Below, in pieces: positions 24,578 through 36,987 of a stretch of 64,000 bases of DNA. A program made the position numbers and the translations under genes. Source of the stretch: Marasmius tenuissimus (lineage: Eukaryota > Basidiomycota > Agaricomycetes > Agaricales > Marasmiaceae); NCBI GenBank assembly GCA_029532415.1, contig JAQOTA010000060.1, forward strand, positions 1,860,001-1,924,000. The letters are read 5' to 3'. The stretch's first letter is position 1, and each line of letters begins with the position of its first letter. The notes beneath the pieces were generated by a model. It saw only the letters and a program-made list of their open reading frames with translations. It ran no database searches and had not been told where the DNA came from.

Positions 24578-25079
24578 GTTGAAGAGACCTCAGAGAGACA
24601 GTGCCAAAGAGGAGAATGAAACCCGCAGCGTCGTGGAACTTGGAAGAGCGTGGAAGTGAGCTATACTTACGCGTCCACGTGTCGCAACCTGGCGTCTGCC
24701 GGCAACTTGGATGATTGCCGCCCAGTGCTGCTTTGTTCTCGACGGCAAGGACATTCAAGCAACTTCAGGTCGTCTTTCATTGTCATTGACGATTCAGCGC
24801 AGAAGATGCATGTCATTTGTTTGAGCCCTGCGTTGGCTCTGCACCTTTCAACCTCATTTGTCCTTTCCAATGAATGACCATCTCTTACGCATAAGTCACA
24901 ATGATTGACATCAACCAGCCATTCAGTCTCTTCATATAAATCGTGGACAAGGATACAGTTCTCCCGGCGGCCCTGTCTTAGCTTCCTTCAGCAGGTGAGC
25001 GACACTTCCCTTCACCAAAGTCCCATTCCTCTCTCATTTCGTTGTTAAACAGTCGTGCCAGTTCCCACTTCCTCTTATA
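24578..25079. promoter_or_regulatory. Divergent promoter, GOT1 / F-box gene
   Basis: 502 bp between divergent starts. A TATA-like ATATAAA lies at 24934-24940, about 140 bp before the F-box ATG. ORFs on both strands look non-coding. No RNA gene seen. Confidence 0.45.
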
Positions 25080-26647
25080 ATGTGGCAACGGTCTTTAGAG
25101 AGTCTGACCACGCTCTTTTCGCGCTCACGTTTGAGCTTTGCGCGCTCTGAGGTTAGCTGTATAAGCGACAGCGCTACTCTTTTAGAGGAACAGGGCGGTG
25201 AGGAGCTCGAGAATCCCTTCACTGCCCTACCAGAGACCATCCTTGTTCGAATTTTCACATTTGCGTGCCAACCGTCATATCCATCATCGACTAAGATCTC
25301 GACTGAACAAACGTTATCCCACGTCTGTACACAATGGAGACGTATCTCTCTTAGCACTCCAGGCCTATGGACTCTGATCCCCACGACATGCTGCCCATCG
25401 AAGCAAGCTGAGATCATTTACATGTATCTCCAGCGATGTCCAGGCCGACGCATCGACTTGTATCTAAACCTTTCGTCCGACAGCCCCACAGAGGCTCTAG
25501 TGTCTCTCTTGCTGCAGAACAGGCTGCGCTGGAGGAGCATCTCCGTGTGTTGCAGTAGTCTCGACTCGCAGGACATGTTCCTGGCCCGGGTCGCATCGAC
25601 GAAAGCCCAGCAACCTCTCTTGTCACTCGTCCCGAAGCTCGAGCATTTCTCTCTCTTCACTCTAGAAGAGATGCATGCATCCGATCTAGAACGACTGCAT
25701 GACGCCGCGAGTCCGCTCTCTTATTCCTCCGCGATCCCTATCTCCGCTTCCACGCTCCGCCTTCAAGACCAAGGAGCGATCATCTTTCCATACTCTGTCG
25801 AAGGGATAACCACTCTCCATATTGAACAGTTTCTGTCAGAGATACAGCGGCCCACTCCCTTTCTGAAGGAGGTCTCTTCCCATCTGGTGAACCTCTCCAT
25901 TCATGGCTGCTTCGAATTCAGGTCAGACGTTCGGTTGAACATGCCGTGTCTGGTGTCATTACGGTGTTGCGGTAACAGGCAACTCAGCGCATTGCTAGCC
26001 TCTGTCAATGCCCCCCTCCTCGAATCTCTGGTTCTGAAGAATCTTCGAGACTATCACATTCGAAACTTCCAGGACAATTACCCAGTCACATCGAGAAAAT
26101 ACAAGTTCCTTCCCTATATCATCTCACACTGGACAATGCAGTCTTGTCAAAGGCTACAATGACCAGACTGTTCATCGACTTCAATTCAATCTCCCAGTTC
26201 GAATACATCAATTCCTCGGCTGAGGACATTCTCGGCTTGCTTAGCGGAGACGGAATGGAGGCTGAGCTTCCACTCCCGTTCTTGGAGACACTGTCCATTC
26301 ACTACTTTCGTTCTGTGGCGTTTGGCAGCGGGACGACACCCGGACTACAACCTCATATCGCGTTATCCCACCTGGTGACCTCACGGAGTTTAAAGGCGAA
26401 TTGCCCGTTGACGTGCTTGCGGGTTCATACCTGCGTCCCGTTATCCAGTGGCACGAAGACTTGGAGCGTTGAATTGATACGATGGAGCGAACTGGACCCG
26501 TGGCCTCGAGAAAGGGTTTATCCAGACCTTCATGATCCGTTTATGGTGTTGTCGCAGCCGCCATTACCTGTCGAGATACCGGAAGTGGCTCCGGCACCAA
26601 CAAAAGAGAAGAAGGGTTGGAAATTCCGGAAACTCTACAACTGGTGA
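25080..26647 (+). CDS. F-box protein, probable frameshift
   Basis: Substrate-receptor-type F-box protein of the kind greatly expanded in Agaricomycetes, presumed to act in SCF ubiquitin ligases. The F-box-like motif is ALPETILVRIFTFACQPSYP followed by LSHVCTQWRRISLSTPGLWT at about residues 50-100. Leucine-rich degenerate repeats follow, for example CLVSLRCCGNRQLSALLASV and LESLVLKNL. The frame of the first 330 residues ends soon after 26,080, while the continuation (IEKIQVPSLYHLTLDNAVLS, then TRLFIDFNSISQFEYINSSA, ending KGWKFRKLYNW) is in another frame from about 26,075 on. No intron joins them without deleting leucine-rich sequence. Either one base is missing near 26,080 or the gene is a recent pseudogene. 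Confidence 0.7.
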
Positions 26648-26985
26648 TAGCCTGAGTATTGCACATGTTGACAGTGGTATCGGGGTGAGTGCTTTGGATC
26701 ATATCGTGGAATCTTGAGGCAATCCGGGGTGAGGGGCAACATGGTCGGATGGTCACGTAGATGTCCGGCTGCAGTGGTACAGATACAAAGAGCGTAGGTA
26801 TGACGATAGACGATAGATATGTACAATACGGGAGAGTCCTTTATTGATTGACCGCGAATAATTATAACATCTAGGAAACACCTAGGATCACCATCTGCAT
26901 ATGTGTGTGTGTGAGTCGGCAGGGAAACTAAGGTTATTGCGTTCTAACTTACTACGTCAAGCGTTGGAAATAGATTAACACCTCC
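26648..26985. other. Convergent 3' spacer
   Basis: 338 bp between the F-box stop and the 3' end of the disordered-protein gene. Contains a short GT repeat near 26,904-26,913. Nothing else recognised. Confidence 0.4.
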
Positions 26986-28459
26986 TTATCTGCCGGCTTT
27001 CGCTTTCAATACTCTGTCATAGGACTCTCGGAGAGGAGTACGATGCGCCAAAACGGTCAAATGGTTGGCAAGATATGGGGGAGGCAGTAGCTGGTGAATT
27101 CCTTCCACCGTATGGAGAGTGTTGATAGGGGGGAAGAAAGATATCATCTGAGGTGTGGGAGGACGAGTAACCGTAGGTAAATGGGCTAACGAGGATATCG
27201 CCGCGGAGGATGAAGATTGTGATATGGTGGAAAGAGTGCGATTACGGTCTCGACTGGACTTTGCAGGTTCTCGAACGGATGAAGGTACTGGGAGTGTGGC
27301 AACGGATCGGGCGGATGATACTGATGTACGTCGCGGATGCGGATGCGAAGTTGCCGTGGCGGATTGAGGGTATGGGGAGGTTGGAGATGCTGAGATAGTG
27401 GATGGGGAAGCGAGTGATTTGAGCGAATTCGGAGGAGATGAAGAGGGTATTATAGACGCAGCATCAGACGTAGTAAGGGGTGCTAATGGTGTAGATCGGG
27501 TAGGTGTCGACGGTTGGCCGAACGACTGGCCACGAATGAGTGGATGAGGACGCAATACGGAATGGTCAACCTTGCTGGATATCGAATAAGTTGATGGGGG
27601 TCGAGTAGACGCCTGACGTTTGGTTGAAGGACGTGGTACAGTAGGCCGAGCATCGAGCGAGGATGACTCAAATTGAGCTGTTTGTACCATACTCTCGGTC
27701 CTGATTTTCTCTGGCTTTTCAGAGAGCTTTACCGGCTGGGAAGTGCTGTTCGTGGGTGTGGTCGAAGAAGCGGGTACTCCTGCACGGGACTCTGACACGA
27801 GACTGGAAGAATGATGGTGGCCCTGGGGCGCAGTGGAAGTCTCCGGCGGCGTTGTGTGAGAGTCGAATCCGGTAACACGCAGGGTGTCTACACGAGGTAC
27901 TGGCGTCTCTGCCCTCAGTTGTCCGTTGTGATTCGTATCTGGCTTCTTCTTAGAAGGAGCCTGTGAGGTCCTTTCATGATGTAGGAGATTGTGCCGGGTT
28001 TCGACCGGGGTAGCACCTGCAGCGACTGTATCCAGTTCATCCTCTGAACCCGAACTGTTCAACGGATTCGGTGTCGTAACGCCGCTCTCACTCGAGATCC
28101 ACTCATCTTCGTCTCCCTCTTCATCGCCTGGTCCCACAATTGTGAAATGAGGCTTGGATTTCGTTGCTGGGGCCGGGGCCGGCCGTTTAATGGGGGGTGC
28201 TATTTGGTCTTTGGAGGGCACTCGAGAAGATACATTAGGTCTGGTATGACCCTGTAAAAAGTCACTTCATTTCAGAACAGAACGTGAAGGAGATAGTGGG
28301 AGAAAGGTTTACGTCGTAACCATTCTTCAGCTTGGGCTTTTCAGGATGCTTGGAATAGGGCTCTTTCTGAGTGAATTGTAGGTTGGAAGTAAGTTTGGTC
28401 GCCGAAGAGGTACGAGAATGAGGTCGAAGAGCTGCTCTGTGTCCACCTTTGGGCGCCAT
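26986..28459 (-). CDS. Disordered Ser/Thr/Pro-rich protein, unknown
   Basis: The start is the ATG at 28459, MAPKGGHRAALRPHSRTSSA. Two short introns lead to a large exon from about 28,250 to the stop at 26986. The protein is almost entirely low complexity: an acidic patch (DEEGDEDEWISSESG), then long Ser/Thr/Pro stretches. The only compact-looking part is the C-terminus, with PQMISFFPPINTLHTVEGIH, LLPPPYLANHLTVLAHRTPL and RESYDRVLKAKAGR. I do not recognise a domain. The conserved-looking ends flanking a disordered middle suggest a regulatory or scaffold protein. It shares a 148-bp divergent promoter with UTP6. Confidence 0.75.
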
Positions 28460-28607
28460 TGACGATTGTCCAATTTGTTGAGGTTGAAGCAGAAAGACAA
28501 CAAGCGAGAGGGTCGTGCAGCGGCAACAGCAACGGCAGCGCAAGCCTTTCTCATCTCTGACTACTATCTCCGAACCCTCCTCCCTTCCACAGTTCCTCTG
28601 ACTCACC
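28460..28607. promoter_or_regulatory. Divergent promoter, disordered protein / UTP6
   Basis: 148 bp between two ATGs on opposite strands, so both promoters must share it. No clear TATA box. Reading frames that cross it on either strand are incidental. Confidence 0.5.
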
Positions 28608-30975
28608 ATGGAGAGAGTCCAATTTCAGCAGGAGCAGGTAATTGGCTTTTATTTTGGTCTAGATTTATGTATGGCTGAAGGTTCTTCGATTTTAGATGCT
28701 CGATGAGCTCAAAGACCTTGTCGAGAAAAAAATCTTCACCGTCGTAAGTGAAGCGTTATCGAGTTATTCTCTGGGGACACTACCACTAAGGACATAGCTT
28801 CTATCCCCAGAAAGAGACGAAACAGATAATAAAGCAACGAACAGCTTTTGAAAATACCCTTGTACGGCGCGTCGCGAAGAAATCCGATTTTCTGCGGTAT
28901 ACTCAATATGAAATGAACTTGGAACTGTTACGACGGAAGCGGTTAGAGCGTTTGAGTGCGTGCCAGTCCAATTTTCACTCTTGCGTACACTAAAACGTTG
29001 TCCAGACCTGCCTCCTGGACCAGCAACCATCTCCGACTATGCACTAGTTCGAAGGCAGTTTCAAATATTTGAACGAGCACTGAAACGCTTCAAATCGGAC
29101 GTCGGACTATGGATACAATACATCCAAGTTGCGCAAAAGGAGGGCGCACGGTCTTTAGTGGGGCGTATAACAGCTAGGTGAGTGCAGCTGAGGCTGATCG
29201 AGAAAACGAAGGATCTGATCTGAACTGGTGCTCTAGAGCACTCCAGTTACACCCAAATACTCCTGCACTCTACATTCTCGCGGCGACACATGAACTCAAT
29301 CACCTCTCTCCCTCCACAGCCCGCTCGTTGCTACAGCGCGGTATCCGACTGAATCCCGAGAGCATCGAGATGTGGAAGGAGTATGTGAAGATGGAATTAG
29401 GCTTCATCGAGAGCCTGAGGAGGCGGTGGGACGTGTTGGGGATAGATGAAACCCAAACTAAGCCTGATAAAGGCAAGGAGAAGGAGAAAGAGAGGCTGTT
29501 GGACGTGGAGATTCTTGATGAAGATGGTGATTTACCCATGACTACAGCAACGGATGAAGATACGGCTCCGGCAGCCAGGAAAGAGATCATGGGTGGTGTG
29601 ATCGTCAAAGCCGCCATCTCTAGTGCTGTTCAAGGTGTGCGTTTTGGTTATCATTAGTACCCAAATTCTCACTGCGCCTACCGACAAAAACTTTCTGCGA
29701 TTAGCATTGCCCAAAATCGAACTATTCGAAGCGTTGGATGAATTAATAACCACTTATCCATCACCTCCCGAGCTCCGAGATTCGCTCATATCCCATCTGG
29801 ACGAGCTTCTTGGCTCATCATTACCAGATCATCCGCGAGGACTTCAGTTGGTTTGCGGGAGAGTGATTTCTGGGATGGCCGGTGAACAGCTGATCGACGG
29901 AATAAAGGTCGCCAACACGAAATTCCTCTCCCATGCAACGAGTAGCAACAAAGAGGAAATGCTCCAAGCCTACTCTCATTTCGTTTGGGAGCAGTACCAT
30001 ATGATGAAAGATGACGCCTTGGTGCGTTAATGCCGCTAGTCTATTCATGGGTGTGAAGAACTAATCTCCTGACTGTTGGGGTTCTCCACCGCCCATTCTT
30101 ACAGAAACTTTACTTGATCTCGTCCCTGCAAGGCTTGATACGTACTCAAAAAAAGTCGCCATCATTGCTGTCCACACACATCAAATTGCTGACAGTCGCG
30201 GTACAGCAGGGGGTGTCGGACAAGGGGAAAGTTTTGAATACGGCGAAGAAGTACACGTCGAGGGTGCCTGAGGCGGCATGCGTCTGGCTGGCCAGGCTAG
30301 AGGCGGTACAGACGTTAGCCGGAGAGGAGGATACCGAGGATGTATGGGCAGAAGCGAGACGAAGCGTACCCGTCTCACACGAAGATGTGTCGACCGTGTG
30401 GACATGGGGATTAGCCTCCCTACCTCAAGAGTCTAAACGAAAAGTTCATGAGGTGTGTGAATTCGCTGGCTAACTTCGGCCGGATATATTAATCCCTGTA
30501 TTTGGCGCTGACCCTGGCCTGGACTTGTTTTTGCGCACACTTGCAGGAACTTTTACGGGAAAGCATGCGGGACGCTTCACTGAAAGACGTGCATGAAGCA
30601 TTGCTCATGTCGTACTTGAGTTCATTGTCGGTAAACGAGGCGGCTGAGGGCGGAGAGGGTTCTCGGCTTGCCAATGTTCCTTCGCAAGCGGAGAATTGGA
30701 AACTCGCGGTACGCCATATGCAACGAACGTGTCTTCCAACTGGAAGGGTTTGGCAGAAAGCGTTCATGCTTGTGAAACAGGGTGGCCTTGGGGAAGACGT
30801 ACTGGGAGAAGTATACGAAACTTGGCGACGGATGGAGGAAAGCGACGCGACAGTGGAGTGGGCACGGTTTCTATTGGAAAATGGGAAAGCAAAGGAAGCA
30901 ACGGACGTCGTTCTCAGAAGTAAAAATAGGTCTGTCGAGGACCGATGGGCACAAGTGATGGAACAAAAGGCATAA
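28608..30975 (+). CDS. UTP6: U3 snoRNP / SSU processome protein UTP6
   Basis: Component of the UTP-B module of the small-subunit processome, acting in the nucleolus on 18S rRNA maturation. Start MERVQFQQEQ at 28608, intron, then MLDELKDLVEKKIFT and KQRTAFENTLVRRVAKKSDF with LRYTQYEMNLELLRRKR, which is the typical UTP6 N-terminus. HAT repeats follow: YALVRRQFQIFERALKRFKS, LWIQYIQVAQKEGARS, ITARALQLHPNTPALYILAA and RSLLQRGIRLNPESIEMWKE. A short charged insertion (DKGKEKEKE) precedes further helical repeats and the end DRWAQVMEQKA. Around seven introns. The length (roughly 650 residues) fits the family. Confidence 0.93.
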
Positions 30976-31977
30976 TTGGGTGACGACGTGCGGGCTGCCA
31001 CTTCATTCTTCCTGTTCTGCTTACAGTACTCCTCGGGAAGGGAGTACTTCGGTCTTGTACGGTTTGAATTTTAAAGCCACTACGTAGGTACTTATCGTGC
31101 TCCGTGATGGATTCGTATACACTCTCCGTGATAATTTGAGCGTTGACTCGGAGGTCGGAGTACAATTATCACACATAGTCTAGTCTTGGTGGGTCGATCA
31201 TATCACCATCTGGGATTGCGACAAATGCGGTTGCGGACACTGCGCAGTGCGGCGGGTGCCGTATACCAAAAATGAGTTATCTCCACATAAAACGGGGCTT
31301 GAGATAGTCTTCCCTGAGGGTCGAGGCTGGGGCTTGGTAAGTAGCAGGCCGCTGCCAGAAAAGAAACCTTATTGACGGGCAGAAGGCAATTGAAGGGGTG
31401 AGTATTGAATACCATGTTTGAACCCGAGTTTGGATGTGTGAAAATGGCAATAAAATCGAGCACATGTATAGAGTGTAACAGGCTGATGGGTACGCATGGT
31501 CAATGCGTCCACATGGTCACAGCCCAGCCACAGGTTCGGCCTCTCCCTTTCTCCCTTCTTCTTCCTCCACGTCCCTCTTGGTCTTCAACCAGTGAGTTCT
31601 TTTCTCCATTCACGTCGTCCACGTCGTCCAAATCATCGTTATCGTCGTCGACGACGTTCTTCAGCACTTCTCACCGTTGCCCATCCCCTTCTCCCCGTTG
31701 GCTCCACCGCAACGCACTCGCTGATTCTCTTCCCTTATCTCCTATAGGTTTCTTCACCTCAACGTCCCAGGCTCTCGAACACATACAGGCAGCATTGTTG
31801 ACGGTGAACCATCGTGTTTCCGTCCAAGGAGCTTGTTCATTCTCCAGCTGCATGTATTTTCGCCTTGGCCAGCTCAGACACCCAGCCGGTCTCGTCTCGT
31901 CTGAATCGGACTCGTAGCCTCTTCACTGTCTCTTGATTGAGAGCAGAGCCCAGGTTATTCGCTCAGGTTGACCCCCC
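30976..31977. other. Intergenic, kinase promoter and leader
   Basis: About 1 kb between UTP6 and the kinase start. The last 450 bp are C/T-rich and Ser-codon-rich in all frames, like a long 5' leader, and may include a leader intron. I see no convincing gene. Confidence 0.4.
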
Positions 31978-34900
31978 ATGTTGCATTATCCCGTTTATGC
32001 ACCGCCCTCGTCCCAGGTCCCAAAGAAATCAGTGGTTAAAGACAATAGTGACTACTTTCGCCATAATGACCTCCCCCCATCCTCACCCCGCATCCCCTCC
32101 TCCTCAGTAAATTTCAGACGTTTGCAGAAAGAGGGTTCTTCTCGCTCTGCGTACTCTCCTCATCCGCCACCTCCCTCAATCCCGCTATCTATTACTACTA
32201 ATCTTTCCTCTTCTCCCGCTTCTTCTATCCCTTCCCCTTCGCCGGCCTCTTCAAAGTTGCATAGAAGTCCCTACATTCCCTCACGGCGCACTCTCAGCAA
32301 CGCTTCGGTTGCAGATTCTCGTCCATGGTCCTCCATCACTCCAGCAGAATCACGAGTACCCTCCACACCCTCTGTTGTTTCATCAACTCTTGAGGATGTG
32401 TTTGCACCCGGTGATATCTTTGGTGAAGGTACCCTTCTCCAGGGCGAGATCATCAATTTAGTATCCATTGACGCTGCAGTCGACCGACCCCGTACACCCG
32501 AACACGAAGTGCCAGCGAGGGAGTTTGAGGTAGTTCGACGTCTCGGTGCCGGAAGCTATGCTGTTGTGTATCTTGTTTGCGAAGTTCTATCCCGTCCCTC
32601 TTCCGATGATGGCAACTCGTCCGTTATTGGCAGCATGGAGATGGAGGGTCGGAACAGCAGAATTGAATATGGCCGTGAATACGCCATCAAATGTTTGTCA
32701 AAGGCCAACCTTGACGAGGATGCTTTGGCTGCGCAGATGTCTGAAGTCAGTCTGATTTGTCTCCCCGGCTACCCAATTCTGATTTGCAATCAACCTCTAG
32801 GTCACTATTCATCAGTCACTGCGTTCGCATCCAAACATAGTTACACTCCACCGGACGCTAGAAACGGCTTCTTACCTTCTCCTCCTCCTGGAGTTCGTAC
32901 CAGGAGAGGATTTGTTCTATTTCCTTGAACAGCCCGCGATCATTACGAAAACGAAAACGACTCCTCCACCTCTGCTGACTCTTCTTGCTCTTCACGAACA
33001 CCCCCCACTCCCAGCCTTCTTTCTACCATGAACCCTTCCCACCAGCTTTCGCGTACTCGCCTTCGTCTCATTTCGTCCATGTTTTCCCAAATGTGCGATG
33101 CTGTCGCCGCCTGCCACGACCAACAGGTCTTCCATCGCGATATCAAGCCCGAGAACTTTATTGTTACGGACGGCTGGAACACCACCCCTGATGGTCGACA
33201 GGAACGCAAAGTGGTTGTCAAACTAACTGACTTCGGCCTCTCCACCACCGACATTGAATCGTCTGACATGGATTGCGGCAGTGCCCCTTATATGAGTTAC
33301 GGTATGTAACCATTCTTGTGAGCGTTGGCGTGCTCTAGTCTCCTAATCTCACCCTGTGTTCCCACAGAATGCCGCAACAATTTGGCTCCCACCTATCGCC
33401 CACGTGCGGCTGATGTGTGGTCCCTCGGAATCGTACTCATCAACATGTAAGCCTTTCTCCGACGTCGTGCGACCATTCTCTAATCGCTGCATCTAGGCTG
33501 TATCATTGTAATCCATGGACAGATACCGCTCAAGGTGTCTGTAGTACATTCAACCTCTACCTCCGTGACCCGATAACCTTTTTCATGAATCGATTCACGG
33601 GCATGACCCGTCGCGTCGCCGAGGTCCTCACCACTCGTGTTTTCAACATTCTCGAAAATTCAGAGGACGACAGCACACGTTTCACTGCATCGGCCTTTGG
33701 TGCTTGGATCAAGGACCTTCCGGACCTACTTACCGATCAACCCCCTGCGCCCAGGGGCCACCAACGTACTGTTTCTGTCACATCTATTACTCACGGTTTT
33801 CCTATCTCGACCTCCACACCCTTGTCCCACCGTCCTTCTTCGCGACAGGTCTCCAGGAGCACCACCGTCCGTACACCTGCCATTCCCTCCCGCTCGCTTT
33901 CTCGTGCTCCTTCGCTTGGTGCTGCGTATGAGCAACCTGAGATCGCCGAACTTTCAACGGTCATTGATCAGGAGGTTGAGGAGCAGGACGACAAGCCCGA
34001 GCAGGAGGACGACGATCTCACTCCGGCTGGCATGACATCCAGGTCCACGTCCACCAATAAACGTCGGAAGCGAGGGGCTAGGAAGGGCAAGGGCGCCTCT
34101 AGTACTCCCGCTTCCGTCAAGGGCGACAAGGATGACACCCTGAACACTCTCGCAGTGGCTTCACAGTCGCTGGCGAGGGAGCTCAGTAGAACGTCCAAAG
34201 TGTCTCTCACCAGACCAGCATCCATCAAGTCTTCCTCCACGAAGGCGTCGAGCACTGACTCACGGAAGTCGAAGCAACCTTACGAGCCGGTATCCATGTA
34301 CGGGTTCCCTGCACCCCTCTGTGTCAAGGAAAATGGTTCTTCCTCTACCAGGACCATATCCTCCGGTGCCTCAACTGGTTCACTGCGTTCCTCCGTTGCT
34401 CCCTCGTCATTGCGCGCCTCCTCGGTCGCTCCTCCAACTGTCCCTGCTCCAGTCACGAAGAAGCCATCGAAATGGAAGTTGAGCTTTGGAAAGGCTCACT
34501 CGTCTCCACTCGCCGAGGACGTATCCTCTACCATTGTTCAGTCAGGGGAAAACGGTAGTGGTAATCCTCCACACATGTCCCAGACTGTAAGCCAAGTGTC
34601 CAGTTTGATCATGGGTCTCAACGCATCTCCTCCCCCTCCTCCTACTTCTGCTCAGAATCACTCTTCAGCCGATGATGCATCATCGTGGAGGAGAGGTCGC
34701 CGCGGACGTTCACCGCCCCGTTCCAACGCTAAGGGCAGCCGTCCTCCTTTACCCTCCTACATCCCTGATCAAACTTCGGAACGTGCCACATCTCCACAAA
34801 GTACTCGCAGTGGCCGCCCGATCGCCTCCAGCTCCAGCTCTATCGCGTCAAGTAATTGGCGGAGCTCTATGAGTACAGCCTCCAGTGCTGGAACCTCTTC

Positions 34901-35497
34901 ATCCGCTTTCACCAAGTACAGCAACTCGAGTGCACGCAGCGTATCCACAGCTGCAACCAGCGTGTCATCTGCCAGCTGGAGAACAAATGGCAAACCTCTT
35001 GGCGGACCTTCTTCCGACCATTCGCATCACTCCGTCCATAGCGCAACTCATCCCGGAGTTCCCAAGAATATCAAGAGTACGTTCCACGTGTTGATTTTTT
35101 TTCTTATCATTGCTCACATCCCTTTTTTCCGATTTGTATAGTCATGGACGGTGTTCCGTGGGAGCTGTTTGAGTTGCCCAGAGGACAACGACCAGAGCCT
35201 AGTGACACATCCAATCCCAATGCGCCTTCGACTTCGACGCCCGCGCCTCGTAAACAGCGAAGTCGGAAGAAGATGAAGGACAATGCCACTGGACTCGATA
35301 CAATTTCCGAGCGTGCACCGTCCCACAAGGTATCGCCTGTGGTGCGACGGGACGCTGCAACCAGCACCTCGGACCTCACGACGCACGGTAGTGGTGGGGC
35401 AGATGGAGGTGGAGACGACAGTCGGCCTCCTCAGAAGGCTTTGCAAAAACAACAGATCAACGCATTGGGCCGTATGCTCTCTGCGCTGAGAAGATGA
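31978..35497 (+). CDS. Ran1/Pat1-like Ser/Thr protein kinase
   Basis: Start MLHYPVYAPPSSQVPKK at 31978. A Ser/Pro-rich N-terminus of about 180 residues precedes the kinase domain. Kinase motifs in order: the glycine loop VVRRLGAGSYAVVYLV; REYAIKCLSKANL with the ATP-binding Lys; an insertion-rich N-lobe; the catalytic loop VFHRDIKPENFIVTD; KLTDFGLSTTD; SAPYMSYECRN; and ADVWSLGIVLINML. This layout resembles Ran1/Pat1 and Sks1/Vhs1 kinases, which control meiosis or nutrient responses in yeasts. The usual APE triplet reads SYE. A disordered C-terminus of more than 500 residues, rich in Ser/Thr and Lys, ends at 35497 (MLSALRR). Introns are visible at about 32,745-32,820, 33,300-33,367, 33,447-33,495 and 35,078-35,140. 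Confidence 0.88.
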
Positions 35498-35953
35498 TTT
35501 TTTGCCCTGATGAGCAGTGTGGTGAATGGACTGGTCCGTTTATTCGGCTGAAAGATCCGCATTGTATCTGGTAAAGTAGTTAAACACGGTGCGCAAACCA
35601 TCTCATCTCCACACGATGACCTTCCCTATCCCGTGGTTTCCACCGTTACTTTTTCGTATGGCTGTTGATCACCATAATAATAACTACGCTTGTCTCATCA
35701 TCTTTGGGGCCTCAGCAGACGGACACTTTCTTTTTTTTCTGTACAACACGCACACAAGCTCAGTATACTAGACAACAAACGCACAACACTCTTTTGCCGG
35801 CTGGTTTTTCTTTTTGCGCTTTTTCCTTTTCCCACAAAACCGTTCAATCGTTGCAATTCCCATGTGTTTTTACAAATAGTTAGCTAGTCGTAACACTTAT
35901 TTAATGTATTCTTCTACAAAGTCCACACAACTGATACGAATACATTTTGCGTA
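35498..35953. other. Convergent 3' spacer
   Basis: 456 bp between the kinase stop and the 3' end of the cyclin gene. T-rich tracts near 35,730-35,860 fit 3'UTRs. No gene recognised. Confidence 0.45.
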
Positions 35954-36987
35954 CTAAGGGGGTTTTTGATGCCTTCCTCCTTCATCTGTCCAGTGTGCAA
36001 ATGCCATGTTCTGTTCAATAGTGGGACGACGGTTTGCGTCCTGAGGGATAGTGGAAGGATCGAGGAGGATGGCAGATGGCTCTGTGACGGTCGATGGTGT
36101 CCGCGAAGAGGTGTCTGTGTCCATGTCGCTTTCGGAAGCTGGAGAAGCTGGGAGGTTTGGAGAAGGTTGCGGACCGATTATAACGAAGCGTTCTGAACTG
36201 TTTGTCCGAACAAGATTAGAATAGTATTCTTGGAGGAGTTCCCGGGTGCACTGTCGAGAGAGAGGGAAGCAGGACAGAGTGAGCAGTGCGTAAGGGAGGG
36301 TACAGGTACGAGAAAGGCAATAGTTGCTGACCGTTAGTTGCCAACCGATCATCTGGAGGAATTCCCGTTCGAGCGTGTTCAGCTCTTGTAGCGATATGCC
36401 ACCCACTTTGGCGTAAAGACTGTTTGGGCAGAATACGTCGCATAGGCCTTTGCTTGAGACGGTAATGGCAGTTATTACGAAGCGATGGCAAGTGAGTGAT
36501 GAGAGTGTAAAGAGGGGGACTCGACTGCAGATTTGGTCGACGTAATACAGTGTGATTAAGAGGCAAGATTTCTGTAAGAAACGTTGGTAGTTGTGAGCAA
36601 CATACAAGCCCCTATAGTCAGATTACAACGCACCTCCACTTTACAATACTTGATAATACGTTTCAGATATTCTATAGCAGTGATCCCCGGGGGTGATCGC
36701 GAGTGAAATCGAGTGAGGCTTTCACTATAATATGGAGAATCCGAGTGATCAGCGAACGGAGAAGCAGATCGTACGTCAATCCAAACTATACAACTTACGG
36801 AATGAGAGGAATGCGATCATTATGGGACATCAGTCGTTCGAGCATGTCGGCTGAAGGATGACCTCAATAAAGAAGTACTGAACAGGAGTGAACAAGGAAA
36901 AGTACCGATAAGTTGGACAAGGTGATCTATGGGTGCATCCTCAAAAGCGGGCGGGAGTTCAACCCTTCCCGAGCCAGAGGTTTCCAT
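35954..36987 (-). CDS. Pho80-like (Pho85-type) cyclin
   Basis: Cyclin of the PHO80/PCL class, which partners with Pho85-type CDKs in phosphate and nutrient signalling. The start is the ATG at 36987 (METSGSGRVELPPAF), leading to APIDHLVQLI, ADMLERLMSHNDRIPLIP and ALTRFHSRSPPGITAIEYLK. The cyclin-box core follows: SCLLITLYYVDQICSRVPLF, then TLSSLTCHRFVITAITVSSK and YAKVGGISLQELNTLEREFL. FH-S-R-x-P-P-x-I and KVGGI...LN-LE are diagnostic of Pho80-like cyclins. The C-terminus is a disordered Ser/Pro/Thr tail ending GGRHQKPP (TAG at 35954-35956). Four or five introns split the box. It is divergent from RPL12. Confidence 0.92.

Noticed and set aside
25972..26072. 101-bp intron as repair for the F-box frame
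   Set aside because: The borders and frame work, but it removes GNRQLSALLASVNAPLLESL, which is clearly leucine-rich coding sequence typical of the family.
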